Of a DNA stretch of 34,492 nucleotides, positions 18,052-27,700 are shown in pieces. This DNA comes from an uncultured Clostridia bacterium (GTDB taxonomy: Bacteria > Bacillota > Clostridia > Christensenellales > Borkfalkiaceae). Below the pieces are notes generated by a model. The model did not search any database. It was not told where the DNA came from and was given only the letters and a program-made list of their open reading frames with translations. The first letter of the stretch is position 1. Each line of letters starts with the position of its first letter. Both the position numbers and the translations under genes were made by a program. The DNA lies in NCBI GenBank assembly GCA_947589585.1, contig CANQCA010000003.1:1-34492 (forward strand), in the 5' to 3' direction.

Positions 18052-21000
18052 ATGGCGAAATTTTTGAAATCGGTAAAATGGAAGAAGCGCTGTACGGCAG
18101 GCCTTGCCCTCGCACTCTCCGCTACGCTCTCTCTCGGGATCTTATCCGCTTGCGGCAAGACCGACACCCCCGCAGACGACGAGACGGAGGAACCGTCGCT
18201 TCCCACCGATACCCAACTCATCAAAAACGGTGATTTCGAATTCTACAGCGAGATAACCAAGGAAGAGCAGGACGATCGGCGCACGTTCATCAACAGTCCG
18301 CAGAGCTGGTCCGCTTCTTCGAGCTCCCCTTCCTCGGACTGCACCTCAGGCGTGGTGAATACCGCCGACTGGGCATATATGTCGCAGTCGACCTTCTCCC
18401 TCATCCAAGAGGCAGACAGGAAAAAGACGGACAGCGACGGCAACCTCGTCGATGCCGCCCCCGGCGATATCGAGCTTACCCCCGCTCGCATTGCTTACGC
18501 CACCGATAACTGGGACAAGGCCAGCCTCTACGACCGTCTCGAGTTCTACGATTTCTATAAGATCAATTCGGAGAGCGGATTCGAACTCTACGACGACTAT
18601 CAGTACTCCATTACCTTCAAGGATGTGCAGTACCTTGCCGAGGACATCAAGGATAAGGACAATGCATCCGATAAGGGCGACAGCATTCCCCTCCACTACA
18701 AAGAGGGCGAAGAGGCCGCGGGCTCGAGCGTCCTCATGATCCACAACCGTCACTACGACGCCGACGAGAAGGTCAGCGGTACCTCGAAGTACTATACCTC
18801 GAGCACGGACGTCTCTCTTCCCGCGGGCGCGGCGGCCAAGGTTTCCGTCTGGGTGAAGACCATCAACCTCACCCACTACGATAAAGTCTCCGTGACCAAG
18901 CGCGGGGGCGCCTATATCAGCGTGACGCACAATGTCGGTTCGACCGCGCTCGACCAGATGCAGATCAACGACATCATCACGGACAATGCTCCCGACCAGA
19001 CGACGAACAACGGCTGGCAGCAATACACGGTGTATATCCGTGCGAACACCTTTGCCGCGACCACCTTCCGCATCGTTCTGGGTCTCGGCCGCAGCACGAC
19101 CGAGGACCGCTACGAGGCGATCGACGGCATCGCCCTCTTCGACGATCTCAAGTGCGAGCTCGTCACCGACGGCGACTTCGAAGTCGCAACAAACGGCGAC
19201 AGCACTGCCGATCCCGCCGTGGCGCCCGTCGTCCCGGAAGATCATCTCTGCACCCTGACCGATAAGGGCGAGGAGAAGAAATTCGTCTCCACGGACAAGC
19301 AATCGGGCGAATACGACGAAAACACCAACTACGCCCTCGACCTCAAGGCGGAATTCGATCCGCTCGCCATTCCCGAATCCACGATAGATTTCGGCCTCAC
19401 CAAAGAGGTCTCGGGGAGCCGCACCTACACCTCCGCACTCATCGACGCTTCCCTCTCCGATAACAGGGAGCCCGCGGGCGAGTACAGCAGCATCCTCACG
19501 AGCGCGACCGTTTCCGACCTCACTTCCAAGGCAACGGATACGAACAACGGCTACCTCAAGAATATCGTGCAAAAGGATCTTGCGAAGTATCCCTTCGGCG
19601 ATGCCCCGATGGTCCTCCTCCTTTCGACGAACGGCGCGGCCTACACCGCAAAGCTTCCTGCGATTCAGGTCCCTGCCGACAGCCGCATGCTCGTCTCCTT
19701 CTGGGTGAAGACCTGCTCCATCCTCTCGGGAAAGAGCGGCGCGGGCGTCACTCTCATCGACGGCGAGAACAAGGTCTCCATCGAGCCCTTCGATTCCACG
19801 ACCGTGGCCAAGGTGGACGTGAACGACACGAGCAAGGATATCTGGAACGGCTGGGTGCAGTGCTTCTTCTTCGTGGAGAACGATTCCGATGTGGAAAAGT
19901 CCTTCACCCTCGATCTCACCTACGGCCCTACCGGGATCGCATCCTCGACGCGCAGCAGCTATTGCGACGGCTATGCGGCATTCGCGAACTTCCAGACGTA
20001 CGAACTCACCCGCGCGCAATATAACTATGCCGCGACGGGCACATATGCGCAGAAGACGACGCTCACGGGCGCCGCGACCGATCCCTCCGTGTTCGACAGC
20101 GCGGCGGCGAGCGGCAACACCCTCGAGGAAGGGATGGCGCGTCCCGCCAACTACACGGGCGCTCTTGCGGGCAGCAACGTGCTCGTCGAAGGCGGCGATC
20201 CCAATCCTTCTATCAAACAGCTCCACGAGAACTACGGCATCTATGCGGGCATGCTCTCCTCCGAATATGCGGAGAAGTATATCGGGCTCACCGCCGAGGA
20301 AGCTCCCTGGTCGGGTAAGCTCAATGCGGCCGCGGGCGAATACAACAATGATGCAAATATCTGGTGGAAGAACCTCTTCGGCTCGAACGGCTCTACCGCC
20401 AACGCCGCCTACCAGCCCCTCGTGCTCCTCAATGCCAGCGGCGAAAATCAGCCCTCCTACGGCTTCTACAGCACAAAGAAGGCCACGCTGAGTGCAAACT
20501 CCGCTTCGAAGATCTCCGTCCGCGTGAAGGTCGCAAAGGGCACCGCCGCCTACATCTATCTCATCGATGTCTCGGGCAAGGCGAACGAGGGATACAACCA
20601 AGGGCTCAAGAGCACCCTTCCCGCAGTCACCTATTGGTACGATGACGACGGCAACATCGTCAACATGGATCCCGATGCGAAGGATTTCGACGAGAAGGGC
20701 GAGATCGTGTATGCGCTTCAGCCCAACGGGCTCTATAAGAATAATGCGAAGGATACGACGGACGACGCCTACTATGCGAACCTTTCCAACTTCGAAAAGG
20801 ACGAGGAAGGCAACCTCGTGACCACGGGCGGAACGCCTGCCTACTACTTCGACGGGAGCAAATACTATGCCTACCGCGACGAGGCGGAAGACGGGACCTA
20901 CACCTACCGCACGGAAGTGAAGAACCTTCCCGCCGAGGGCGACATCGTGCGCTACCCGGCCGCCGAAGGGAAGCAAGAGGCCGCGATCAGGGTGTTCGGC

Positions 21001-21840
21001 GACGACGAGAATGCCGATAAATGGATCACCGTCTCCTTCTATGTGCAGACGGGCAACGCGGATAAGCAATACCGCCTCGAGCTCTGGGCGGGCCAACGCG
21101 ACTACGACGGCGAGACGGAAGGCAAGAAGGAAGGCTTCCCTCAAGACGGCTATGTCTTCTTCGACCGCTGCGCCACCGATACCGTGAGCAACTATTCCAC
21201 CCTCCTCGACGAGACGGAAAAGACGATGCTCGCCTATAAGGACGGCGAGGCCTTCCCCTATCGCGACAGCGAGGACGAAGATAAGCTTGCGGGCACATAC
21301 GGTCTCTACTACACCTTCACCCTCTACGATTCTCCCGACTTCCTCCGCTACGATGCGGACACCGACGAGAACGGCGATGGCAACCCTTGGCGCAACTATG
21401 TGCAATCCGAACAGGAAGAAGCGCTCGGCTATCTCTTCTGCGAGGATATGGACGGCAAGGTGCTCGGTACGGCCTTCCCCACGGTGAATATGTATCTCAA
21501 CTATGCCGTGAACGAACACACCGTGGATCGGGCGCCCAGCCTCAACGAGGAGACGGATGAGGACGAGGATACCGACGATACGACGGACAGCGTGACGGGT
21601 GATACTTCGGGCAACATCTGGCTGTATCTCGCCTCCGCCCTCCTCGCAGTGGCCATCCTCTTTGCGATCGGCGCAGTGCTCTTCAGAAAGTTCTATAAGA
21701 AAGGAAAGCGGGCTGCAAGAGTCAAGGCGCCCAAACAGCCCAAGGTCAAGACGCCCAAGGTAAAGGAAGAGAAAGCGGAAGCTCAAAAGGACGAGCCCGC
21801 AGCGCCCGCTCCCGACGAAAATGACCCCTACAACGAGTAA
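18052..21840 (+). CDS. Large predicted surface lipoprotein with several beta-sandwich/CBM-like modules and a C-terminal transmembrane anchor
   Basis: Lipobox-like LSACG after a signal peptide; modules opening with IKNGDFEF and VTDGDFEV; C-terminal IWLYLASALLAVAILFAIGAVLF followed by a basic/Pro/Glu-rich tail. Start at 18052 (AAAGGTG SD) preferred over 18016. Confidence 0.85.
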   Translation: MAKFLKSVKWKKRCTAGLALALSATLSLGILSACGKTDTPADDETEEPSLPTDTQLIKNGDFEFYSEITKEEQDDRRTFINSPQSWSASSSSPSSDCTSGVVNTADWAYMSQSTFSLIQEADRKKTDSDGNLVDAAPGDIELTPARIAYATDNWDKASLYDRLEFYDFYKINSESGFELYDDYQYSITFKDVQYLAEDIKDKDNASDKGDSIPLHYKEGEEAAGSSVLMIHNRHYDADEKVSGTSKYYTSSTDVSLPAGAAAKVSVWVKTINLTHYDKVSVTKRGGAYISVTHNVGSTALDQMQINDIITDNAPDQTTNNGWQQYTVYIRANTFAATTFRIVLGLGRSTTEDRYEAIDGIALFDDLKCELVTDGDFEVATNGDSTADPAVAPVVPEDHLCTLTDKGEEKKFVSTDKQSGEYDENTNYALDLKAEFDPLAIPESTIDFGLTKEVSGSRTYTSALIDASLSDNREPAGEYSSILTSATVSDLTSKATDTNNGYLKNIVQKDLAKYPFGDAPMVLLLSTNGAAYTAKLPAIQVPADSRMLVSFWVKTCSILSGKSGAGVTLIDGENKVSIEPFDSTTVAKVDVNDTSKDIWNGWVQCFFFVENDSDVEKSFTLDLTYGPTGIASSTRSSYCDGYAAFANFQTYELTRAQYNYAATGTYAQKTTLTGAATDPSVFDSAAASGNTLEEGMARPANYTGALAGSNVLVEGGDPNPSIKQLHENYGIYAGMLSSEYAEKYIGLTAEEAPWSGKLNAAAGEYNNDANIWWKNLFGSNGSTANAAYQPLVLLNASGENQPSYGFYSTKKATLSANSASKISVRVKVAKGTAAYIYLIDVSGKANEGYNQGLKSTLPAVTYWYDDDGNIVNMDPDAKDFDEKGEIVYALQPNGLYKNNAKDTTDDAYYANLSNFEKDEEGNLVTTGGTPAYYFDGSKYYAYRDEAEDGTYTYRTEVKNLPAEGDIVRYPAAEGKQEAAIRVFGDDENADKWITVSFYVQTGNADKQYRLELWAGQRDYDGETEGKKEGFPQDGYVFFDRCATDTVSNYSTLLDETEKTMLAYKDGEAFPYRDSEDEDKLAGTYGLYYTFTLYDSPDFLRYDADTDENGDGNPWRNYVQSEQEEALGYLFCEDMDGKVLGTAFPTVNMYLNYAVNEHTVDRAPSLNEETDEDEDTDDTTDSVTGDTSGNIWLYLASALLAVAILFAIGAVLFRKFYKKGKRAARVKAPKQPKVKTPKVKEEKAEAQKDEPAAPAPDENDPYNE

Positions 21841-21864
21841 GTTTATTCGGAAACAACTCCATCA

Positions 21865-21897
21865 AAAAATCGGCGGCTTTCATAGCCGCCGATTTTT
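21865..21897 (+). terminator. Intrinsic terminator of the large CBM-like gene
   Basis: AAAAATCGGCGGCT-TTCAT-AGCCGCCGATTTTT. Confidence 0.9.
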
Positions 21898-21920
21898 GTT
21901 TTAAGTTGAGTATACAAAAA

Positions 21921-22107
21921 CCTTGCCCACACCTCAAGGGGTGGGTGTCTCGCCGCGAGCGGCGAGACGGAAGGGGTGTCATTCTCATTCGTTTCAACAC
22001 CCCCTCAGTCTGCTTCGCAGACAGCTCCCCCTCAAAGGGGGCGCCAAGAACCACCCTCATCCGTCGCCGAAGGCGACACCTTCCCCCCATCCACGGGGGA
22101 AGGCTTA
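21921..22107. repeat. Cluster of intergenic hairpin modules (B in reverse, A in reverse, B forward)
   Basis: Hairpins GTCTCGCCGC/GCGGCGAGAC, GTCTGC/GCAGAC and GTCGCC/GGCGAC in conserved frames; see findings. Confidence 0.8.
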
Positions 22108-23397
22108 CTGCCCATACATCCTCAGGCCCTTGGGAAGGTGGTTTTTGAGGAGGCCGGAGGTGGCTTTGGCGAGGCCGAGAGGGAATTCTTCCACGCAGAC
22201 GGCGCACCAGCCCGAGAAATCTTCGCAGGGGAGCGTCTCCCCGCGCAGGTACTTTTTTGCCTCTTCACGGGTGAGCCGAACCTGCCTTTTCGCGCCCTCT
22301 CCAAACGCCATGGCAGCAGCATGGGCGGGGCGGACCCGCTTGCCGTCCCATTCGCCTCATTCGACGCCGAGACGGAGAAGGCTCGCGCCCGTAAGGTCGG
22401 GCATGCCCGCGGGGACGAGGTACATTCTGCCGTCCGCAAGGGTGTGAAGGCTGCCTTCGTGGGGCCTTTCGAAAAAGTCCTCTTCGAACGCATAAAACGC
22501 CTTTTCCGCCTGTGTATCGCGGCGGATGGGGAAGGGCTTCGCACGCAAAACCGTCCCCTCTTCACGCTTCAACAGGGCGCAGAAATGCCCCTCGCCGCGG
22601 AAGGTGTGGGGATAGAGTTTCTTCATCTCGAGCAGGGAAAAATCGGAATGACGGGAGAGGAAATTTTCTATCTGCCACTCGTCCTCTTCCTCGGCAAACG
22701 TGCAGGTGGAATAGAGAAGATGCCCGCCGAGGCACACCATGTCCGCGGCGCTATCCAAAATTTCGCGTTGCCGTGCGGCGCATCGGGCGACATTTTCCTC
22801 GCTCCATTCGGGAATGGCACTCTCTTCTTTTTTGAACATGCCCTCGCCCGAGCAGGGCGCATCGACGAGGACGAGGTCGAAGAAGGCGGAAAACCGCGAA
22901 GCGAGGCTTTCGGGCTGCGCCGAGATGACGGCGCAGTTTCCGATCCCCATGCGCTCGACATTTTGCGACAAAATTTTCGCCCGCCCGAAGTTCACTTCAT
23001 TGGCGATGAGGACCCCTTCCCCCGCCATCTGCGCGGCGATATGCGTCGTCTTTCCGCCGGGAGCGGCGCAGAGGTCGAGCACGCGTTTTTTGGGCAGAAC
23101 CTCGGACATGCCCCCCACCGTCATCGCCGAAGGCTCCTGCAAATAGTAGAGCCCCGCAAAGTGATAGGGGTCCGCGCCCGGCTTTTCTTCCTCGATATAA
23201 TAGCCGTGCGTCCCCTCGCCCACGCTCCCCAAAAGCGGGAAGGGTGCGCGGCGCAAAAATTCCTCTTCGGAGATCTTCAAGGTATTGACGCGGAGGCCCT
23301 TACAGGGCGAAAAATCGTAAGATGCCAAAAAGGCGGGGAAAGTTTCCCCCAGCCTCTCACGCATCCGCTTTATGAATTTTTGGGGCAGCTCCGTCAT
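22105..23397 (-). CDS. rsmF: RsmF/NOL1-NOP2-Sun family rRNA m5C methyltransferase, interrupted by an in-frame TGA at 22357-22359
   Basis: QEPSAMTVGGM, VLDLCAAPGGKTTHIA, VLVDAPCSGEGMF and YSTCTFAEEEDE motifs in 22357..23397; after TGA the same frame reads GEWDGKRVRPAHAAAMAF...KYLRGE...FPLGLAKATSGLLKNHLPKGLR, the expected C-terminal domain. Confidence 0.88.
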
Positions 23398-24359
23398 AGC
23401 TTGACGCCGCTTTTGATAAGCGTCTCCTCTAATTTTTCGTAAGAAATGAACGCCGCACCCGCGGACATGGCTGCCTCGTAGCGGGCACCGCCCTCCTCGC
23501 GTGCGACATAGATATTGCTCTCGCCGGGGTGGGAAGTATATTTCCCGCCCGCATGGTAGATTGCGAGAAGCAGCTCGACGGAGTGGGGAACATCGACCTC
23601 CACATCCTTTGCAAAGCAGTAGACCCTTCCTTCGAGGACGCCCTTGCGCTTCTTGTGCATGTTCTTGTTGACGCAGCGGTAGAACTCCTCGTGCGCCTTA
23701 TGGTAGGCGGCGCGCTCCTTCTCCTTTTCCACATAGTGCCGCTTCTGCCCCATGGAAGAGCAGGGGGTGATGCGATAGTTTTCCACCCTTCCGCCACGGA
23801 TACGGTACTTTTCGATGAGCTCCGTAAGGTTCACGCCCTCTCTTTTGCAGAGCGCTTCGCACACACGCATGGTGGCATAGGCGTCGTCGACGGCACGGTG
23901 CGGGGTGAACTCCACGCCCAAGTTCTCGGCGATGACCCCGAGCCCGACTTGGTGGCCGTATTCCCCCGTCACATTCATCCAGAAGAACTGCGTGTCGTGA
24001 AATTCAAACTTGAAGGAGGGAAGGCGGTAGCGCTTGGTCTCGAGGTTCAGATAATTGACGTCGTTCATCGTGGCATGGCCCAGGACGATGGCGTCCTTCG
24101 CCTCCAAGAGGGAACGGATCTTGCGGAAATGGGCGGGAAAGAGCGGATATTTCTTGAAATCCTCGTATTCGTAGGGCAGAACAAGGCCCTCGCCGCCCTT
24201 TCTGTCGGTGAGGTGGAACTTGCCCTTGGGGTTCATGAGGATATCCTCCCGCGCCGTCACGTTGAAATTTTCGTCCGTGACGACGTACCCGAAGGCGCAT
24301 ATTTTGGCGACGCTGCGGTAGACGCACGCGCATTCGATGTCAAAAAATACGTAGTTCAT
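23394..24359 (-). CDS. DnaQ-like (DEDD) 3'-5' exonuclease with C-terminal BRCT-like region
   Basis: VFFDIECA, HATMNDVNYL and HRAVDDAYAT exonuclease motifs; C-terminal GRVYCFAKDVE...NIYVAREEGGARYEAAMSAGAAFISYEKLEE. Confidence 0.85.
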   Translation of the reverse strand: MNYVFFDIECACVYRSVAKICAFGYVVTDENFNVTAREDILMNPKGKFHLTDRKGGEGLVLPYEYEDFKKYPLFPAHFRKIRSLLEAKDAIVLGHATMNDVNYLNLETKRYRLPSFKFEFHDTQFFWMNVTGEYGHQVGLGVIAENLGVEFTPHRAVDDAYATMRVCEALCKREGVNLTELIEKYRIRGGRVENYRITPCSSMGQKRHYVEKEKERAAYHKAHEEFYRCVNKNMHKKRKGVLEGRVYCFAKDVEVDVPHSVELLLAIYHAGGKYTSHPGESNIYVAREEGGARYEAAMSAGAAFISYEKLEETLIKSGVKL

Positions 24360-24403
24360 GTTTTATTGTTGCAAAACGCGTATAAGCGGCGCAATACATC
24401 GTC

Positions 24404-24462
24404 GTGCTGCGTTTTTCTTGCCCACGTACGCCAAAGTACGCGGGCTGCGAAAAGCCTCGCAC
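24404..24462. repeat. Long imperfect hairpin immediately upstream of the exonuclease gene
   Basis: GTGCTGCGTTTTTCTTGCCCACGTAC against GTACGCGGGCTGCGAAAAGCCTCGCAC, within outer AAAACGCG/CGCGTTTT arms. Confidence 0.65.
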
Positions 24463-24532
24463 TCCTTGTCTTGCTTGCTTCTTCGCGTTTTAACGGTGAC
24501 GGGTTCGCGTCGGCTTCCCCCTTTTCAAGGGT

Positions 24533-24585
24533 CGCAAAACGCGGTTCTGCGCATCGGCACAGTGTGCCGTGCGCTGCGTTTTGCG
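24533..24585. repeat. 53-nt palindromic hairpin repeat, copy 2
   Basis: 50 of 53 positions identical to 5455-5507. Confidence 0.8.
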
Positions 24586-24646
24586 GTGAGTGAGCGCATC
24601 GGAAGGCGCGAACGGTGACCGAACGCGGGGCTCTATCCGCGTGAGA

Positions 24647-24760
24647 CAGCTGTCACCGTAGGTGACTGATGAGGGTTGGCTTTGAAAAGTGGTACCTTAT
24701 GCCCCTCATCCGTCACGGCAAGAGCGCCGTGACACCTTCCCCCCTCGGGGGGAAGGCTTA
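24647..24760 (+). repeat. Intergenic hairpin modules A and B
   Basis: AGCTGTCACC-GTA-GGTGACTGA and CCGTCACGGC...GCCGTGACACCTTCCCCCC..GGGGGGAAGGCTTA. Confidence 0.8.
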
Positions 24761-24966
24761 TCGGACTTCGTATGAGGGGATCCTCTCACCCGCTTCGCGG
24801 GTTCGGGATGACGCGGGGGGCGGGTTCACGACATGGGTTTCGTTAAATCGCATAGTTGCAAGCGAGACAAGGAGAAGGAGCATTCCCGCCGGGAGCGTAC
24901 TTTTTCGTACGTGACCAAGGGAAGCGCACCTTCGACAAAGGATCGCGTAGCAAATATACGATTCGT

Positions 24967-26253
24967 TTATTTCTTCGGAACGATTTCGGTTTTGCCGCCC
25001 ATATAAGGCCGCAGCACTTCGGGAATATTCACACTGCCGTCGGCGCGGAGATGGTTTTCGAGCAGGGCGATGAGCATACGCGGGGGCGCGACCACGGTGT
25101 TGTTGAGGGTGTGGGCGAACTTGCTCCCCTCTTCCCCCTTATAACGGATGCCGAGGCGGCGCGCCTGTGCGTCGGTGAGGTTGGAACAGGAGCCCACTTC
25201 GAAGTATTTCTTCTGGCGGGGCGACCACGCCTCGACGTCCACACTGCGGTATTTGAGGTCGGCAAGGTCCCCCGTGCAGCATTCGAGCGTACGGACGGGG
25301 ATCTCCATGGAGACGAACAGCTCGACGGTATAGTTCCACATCCGATCGTACCACATCTCGCTCTCCTCGGGCTTGCAGATGACGATCATCTCCTGCTTTT
25401 CGAACTGGTGGATGCGGTAGATGCCCCGCTCCTCGATGCCGTGCGCGCCCTTCTCCTTGCGGAAACAGGGCGAATAGCTCGTGAGCGTGATGGGAAGCTG
25501 TTTTTCGTCCAAAGTGGTGTTCATGAACCGCCCGATCATGGAGTGTTCGCTCGTGCCGATGAGGTAGAGATCCTCCCCCTCGATCTTATACATCATGCCG
25601 TCCATCTCCTCGAAGGACATGACGCCCGTGACGACGTCCGAGCGGATCATGAACGGCGGGATGCAATAGGTGAAGCCCTTATTGATCATGAAATCGCGCG
25701 CATAGGTGAGCACGGCGGAGTGCAGGCGGGCGATATCCCCCGTGAGGTAGTAGAAGCCCTGCCCGCTCGTCCTTCTCGCGCTGTCGATATCGATGCCCGC
25801 GAGCTTCTCGAGGATATCGAGATGATAGGGAACTTCGAAGTCGGGCACCTTGGGCTCCAGAAAGCGCTGCCGTTCGACGTTCTCGGAATCATCCTTCCCG
25901 ACGGGCGTATCCTTCGAGACGATGTTGGGAATGCGCATCATGATGGCTTTGAGCTTGCCTTCCACCTCCTCCGTCTCCTTCTCGATGGCGGAAAGCCGCT
26001 CCGCATCGGCGCTCACTTGCGCTTTGACGGCGTTCGCCTCGTCAAATTTTTTCTCCCGCATGAAGACGCCGATCTGCTTGGAGAGGGCGTTGCGGGAAGC
26101 GCGGAGGCTATCCCCCTCCGTCTGCAGGGCGCGGCGGCGCGTATCGAGGGCGATCGCCTCGTCCACAAGGGGAAGCTTTTGCTCCTGAAATTTCTTCTTG
26201 ATATTTTCGCGTACGAGCTCGGGCTGTGCGCGAAGCAATGCGATATCTATCAT
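24967..26253 (-). CDS. serS: Serine--tRNA ligase
   Basis: 428 aa; MIDIALLRAQPELVRENIKKK, TSEHSMIGRF, SPCFRKEKGAHGIEERGIYRIHQFEKQEM and class II motif 3-like region. Confidence 0.98.
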   Translation of the reverse strand: MIDIALLRAQPELVRENIKKKFQEQKLPLVDEAIALDTRRRALQTEGDSLRASRNALSKQIGVFMREKKFDEANAVKAQVSADAERLSAIEKETEEVEGKLKAIMMRIPNIVSKDTPVGKDDSENVERQRFLEPKVPDFEVPYHLDILEKLAGIDIDSARRTSGQGFYYLTGDIARLHSAVLTYARDFMINKGFTYCIPPFMIRSDVVTGVMSFEEMDGMMYKIEGEDLYLIGTSEHSMIGRFMNTTLDEKQLPITLTSYSPCFRKEKGAHGIEERGIYRIHQFEKQEMIVICKPEESEMWYDRMWNYTVELFVSMEIPVRTLECCTGDLADLKYRSVDVEAWSPRQKKYFEVGSCSNLTDAQARRLGIRYKGEEGSKFAHTLNNTVVAPPRMLIALLENHLRADGSVNIPEVLRPYMGGKTEIVPKK

Positions 26254-26283
26254 ATTTGCCTCTTTGAAACTTCTTTTTCCTCA

Positions 26284-26312
26284 ATTATACACCTTTTGCC
26301 GCCGAAACGCAA
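26284..26312 (-). promoter_or_regulatory. Promoter of serS
   Basis: TTGCGT, 17-nt spacer, TATAAT on the minus strand. Confidence 0.6.
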
Positions 26313-26373
26313 CGCTTTTCCCAACAGAATATGCGCTATCGCGATGCTTTCCCCGCACCAAGCAAAGGCGGTC

Positions 26374-26404
26374 ACAAAAAAGCCCCTTCCGGGAGAAGAG
26401 GCTT
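26374..26404 (-). terminator. Intrinsic terminator of the BspA-like gene
   Basis: Minus strand AAGCCTCTTC-TCCCG-GAAGGGGCTTTTTTG. Confidence 0.8.
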
Positions 26405-26446
26405 GCGACTGTATTTTCAATGAAGGAAATTTTGCATATCTGCGTT

Positions 26447-27697
26447 TCACGCAATCGGCTCCCAGACCGCATAGAGAGGTTGATGCGCCTTGACCAGCCT
26501 TACTTCCCGCATCAAGCTCAAAGAGGTGAGGAAGGGGCCTTGCCCATAGCGTTCACACTTGTCCCCATATGGGCCCGGCGAGGTTTTGGGATCGTAGAGC
26601 GACAAACCGAAATCGACCTCGTTGCTCCCCTCCGTCGTGCTCCATCCCTTGAACTCATACCCTTTGCGGTACGGAGAAAAAACCGGGAAATTATAATAAT
26701 CATCATCATGCGCGTGCGTTAATTTTTCGTAATCGCACCCTATGTCTAAATAGACATTCATAAAATCGACTCCGTCGATACAATAGACGTAGGGGGCCTC
26801 TCCGTCGTAGCGCAACGTGGTGTTGTAAAAAAACAGCGAGTCTATGCACGACTCGAATCGGGTCAAGACAGTCTCCAACCCGCTCACTCCCCTTGGAGCG
26901 GCGGTATAGATCGTTGCAAATTCAAATGCCCCCTCTCTGATAACTTGGAAGGTATCGAAAAGGACCACCGAACGAACACCGGTCGACTTGAATGCCTTAA
27001 GACCGATAATCTGTACGGATTCGGGAATGTAGAGATCGGGGCCCAAGGAGGTGCATCCCAAAAAAGCATACGAACCGATCTGTTGCAAATTCGAAGGAAG
27101 TATGATGCTCTCCAAAGAACTGCACCCCTGAAAGGCCTCACTTTCAATTTTTATCAAGGACTCGGGCAACTCGATTTCTTTCAAAGAAGTACAGTTAAAA
27201 AACATCCCCCCATAGATCTCCAAAAGCGTTGGGGGAAGCTTCACGCTCTCAAGCTTTGAGCATCTGGAAAAAATAGCGGCCTCAAGCGACGTACACGTAT
27301 CCGGGATAGAAATGCGGACAAGGCCGCTGCCGGAAAAACCAAACTTGCCTACCTGTATAAGGCCTTCGGGAAGGATCACCTCCTCAATTTGTGTACATCC
27401 TTGGAAAGTATAATCTGCGATCGAAGTGACGGGGAATCCCTTGTAATAAGAGGGGAGGATCACTGTGCCGCTCAAGGATCGCACTTGCTCTGCGTCGGCG
27501 GCATAGATCTCGTATTCTGTTCTATCTTCAAACATGCGGCATGCGAGCCCCTTCGCCAGCGTCGTTTCCGTTTGAACGGGGGGAAGCTCTTCGGGCGGTG
27601 TCTCCGCTTTCGGCTCCTCCTCGGATGAATTACAACCTACTAAAAATAAACTTAAAAAGAGGAGCGCTGAAACCAACACATACAGAACTCTTTTCAT
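26447..27697 (-). CDS. Lipoprotein with BspA-type leucine-rich repeats and a C-terminal InlB-B/Listeria-Bacteroides-like repeat
   Basis: Lipobox-like LVGC; repeated I.LP..L..IG..AF.GC.SL motifs; YRKGYEFKGWSTTEGS...LYAVWEPIA. Confidence 0.88.
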   Translation of the reverse strand: MKRVLYVLVSALLFLSLFLVGCNSSEEEPKAETPPEELPPVQTETTLAKGLACRMFEDRTEYEIYAADAEQVRSLSGTVILPSYYKGFPVTSIADYTFQGCTQIEEVILPEGLIQVGKFGFSGSGLVRISIPDTCTSLEAAIFSRCSKLESVKLPPTLLEIYGGMFFNCTSLKEIELPESLIKIESEAFQGCSSLESIILPSNLQQIGSYAFLGCTSLGPDLYIPESVQIIGLKAFKSTGVRSVVLFDTFQVIREGAFEFATIYTAAPRGVSGLETVLTRFESCIDSLFFYNTTLRYDGEAPYVYCIDGVDFMNVYLDIGCDYEKLTHAHDDDYYNFPVFSPYRKGYEFKGWSTTEGSNEVDFGLSLYDPKTSPGPYGDKCERYGQGPFLTSLSLMREVRLVKAHQPLYAVWEPIA

Positions 27698-27700
27698 GAT

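Noticed and set aside
18346-21786. 1146-aa ORF antisense to the CBM-like lipoprotein
   Set aside because: Low-complexity V/E/G/R/I-rich translation typical of the complement of a codon-biased gene; no family motifs; the plus-strand gene has signal peptide, TM anchor, promoter and terminator.
22312-22356. Selenocysteine insertion at the RsmF UGA
   Set aside because: RsmF has no known selenoprotein form and I could not identify a convincing bSECIS directly downstream; left as a check only.
22357-22359. Genome-wide UGA recoding (code 4/25) as the explanation for the RsmF stop
   Set aside because: UGA ends maf, the upstream TauE-like gene and the exonuclease at sensible lengths with tight overlap to the next start codon.
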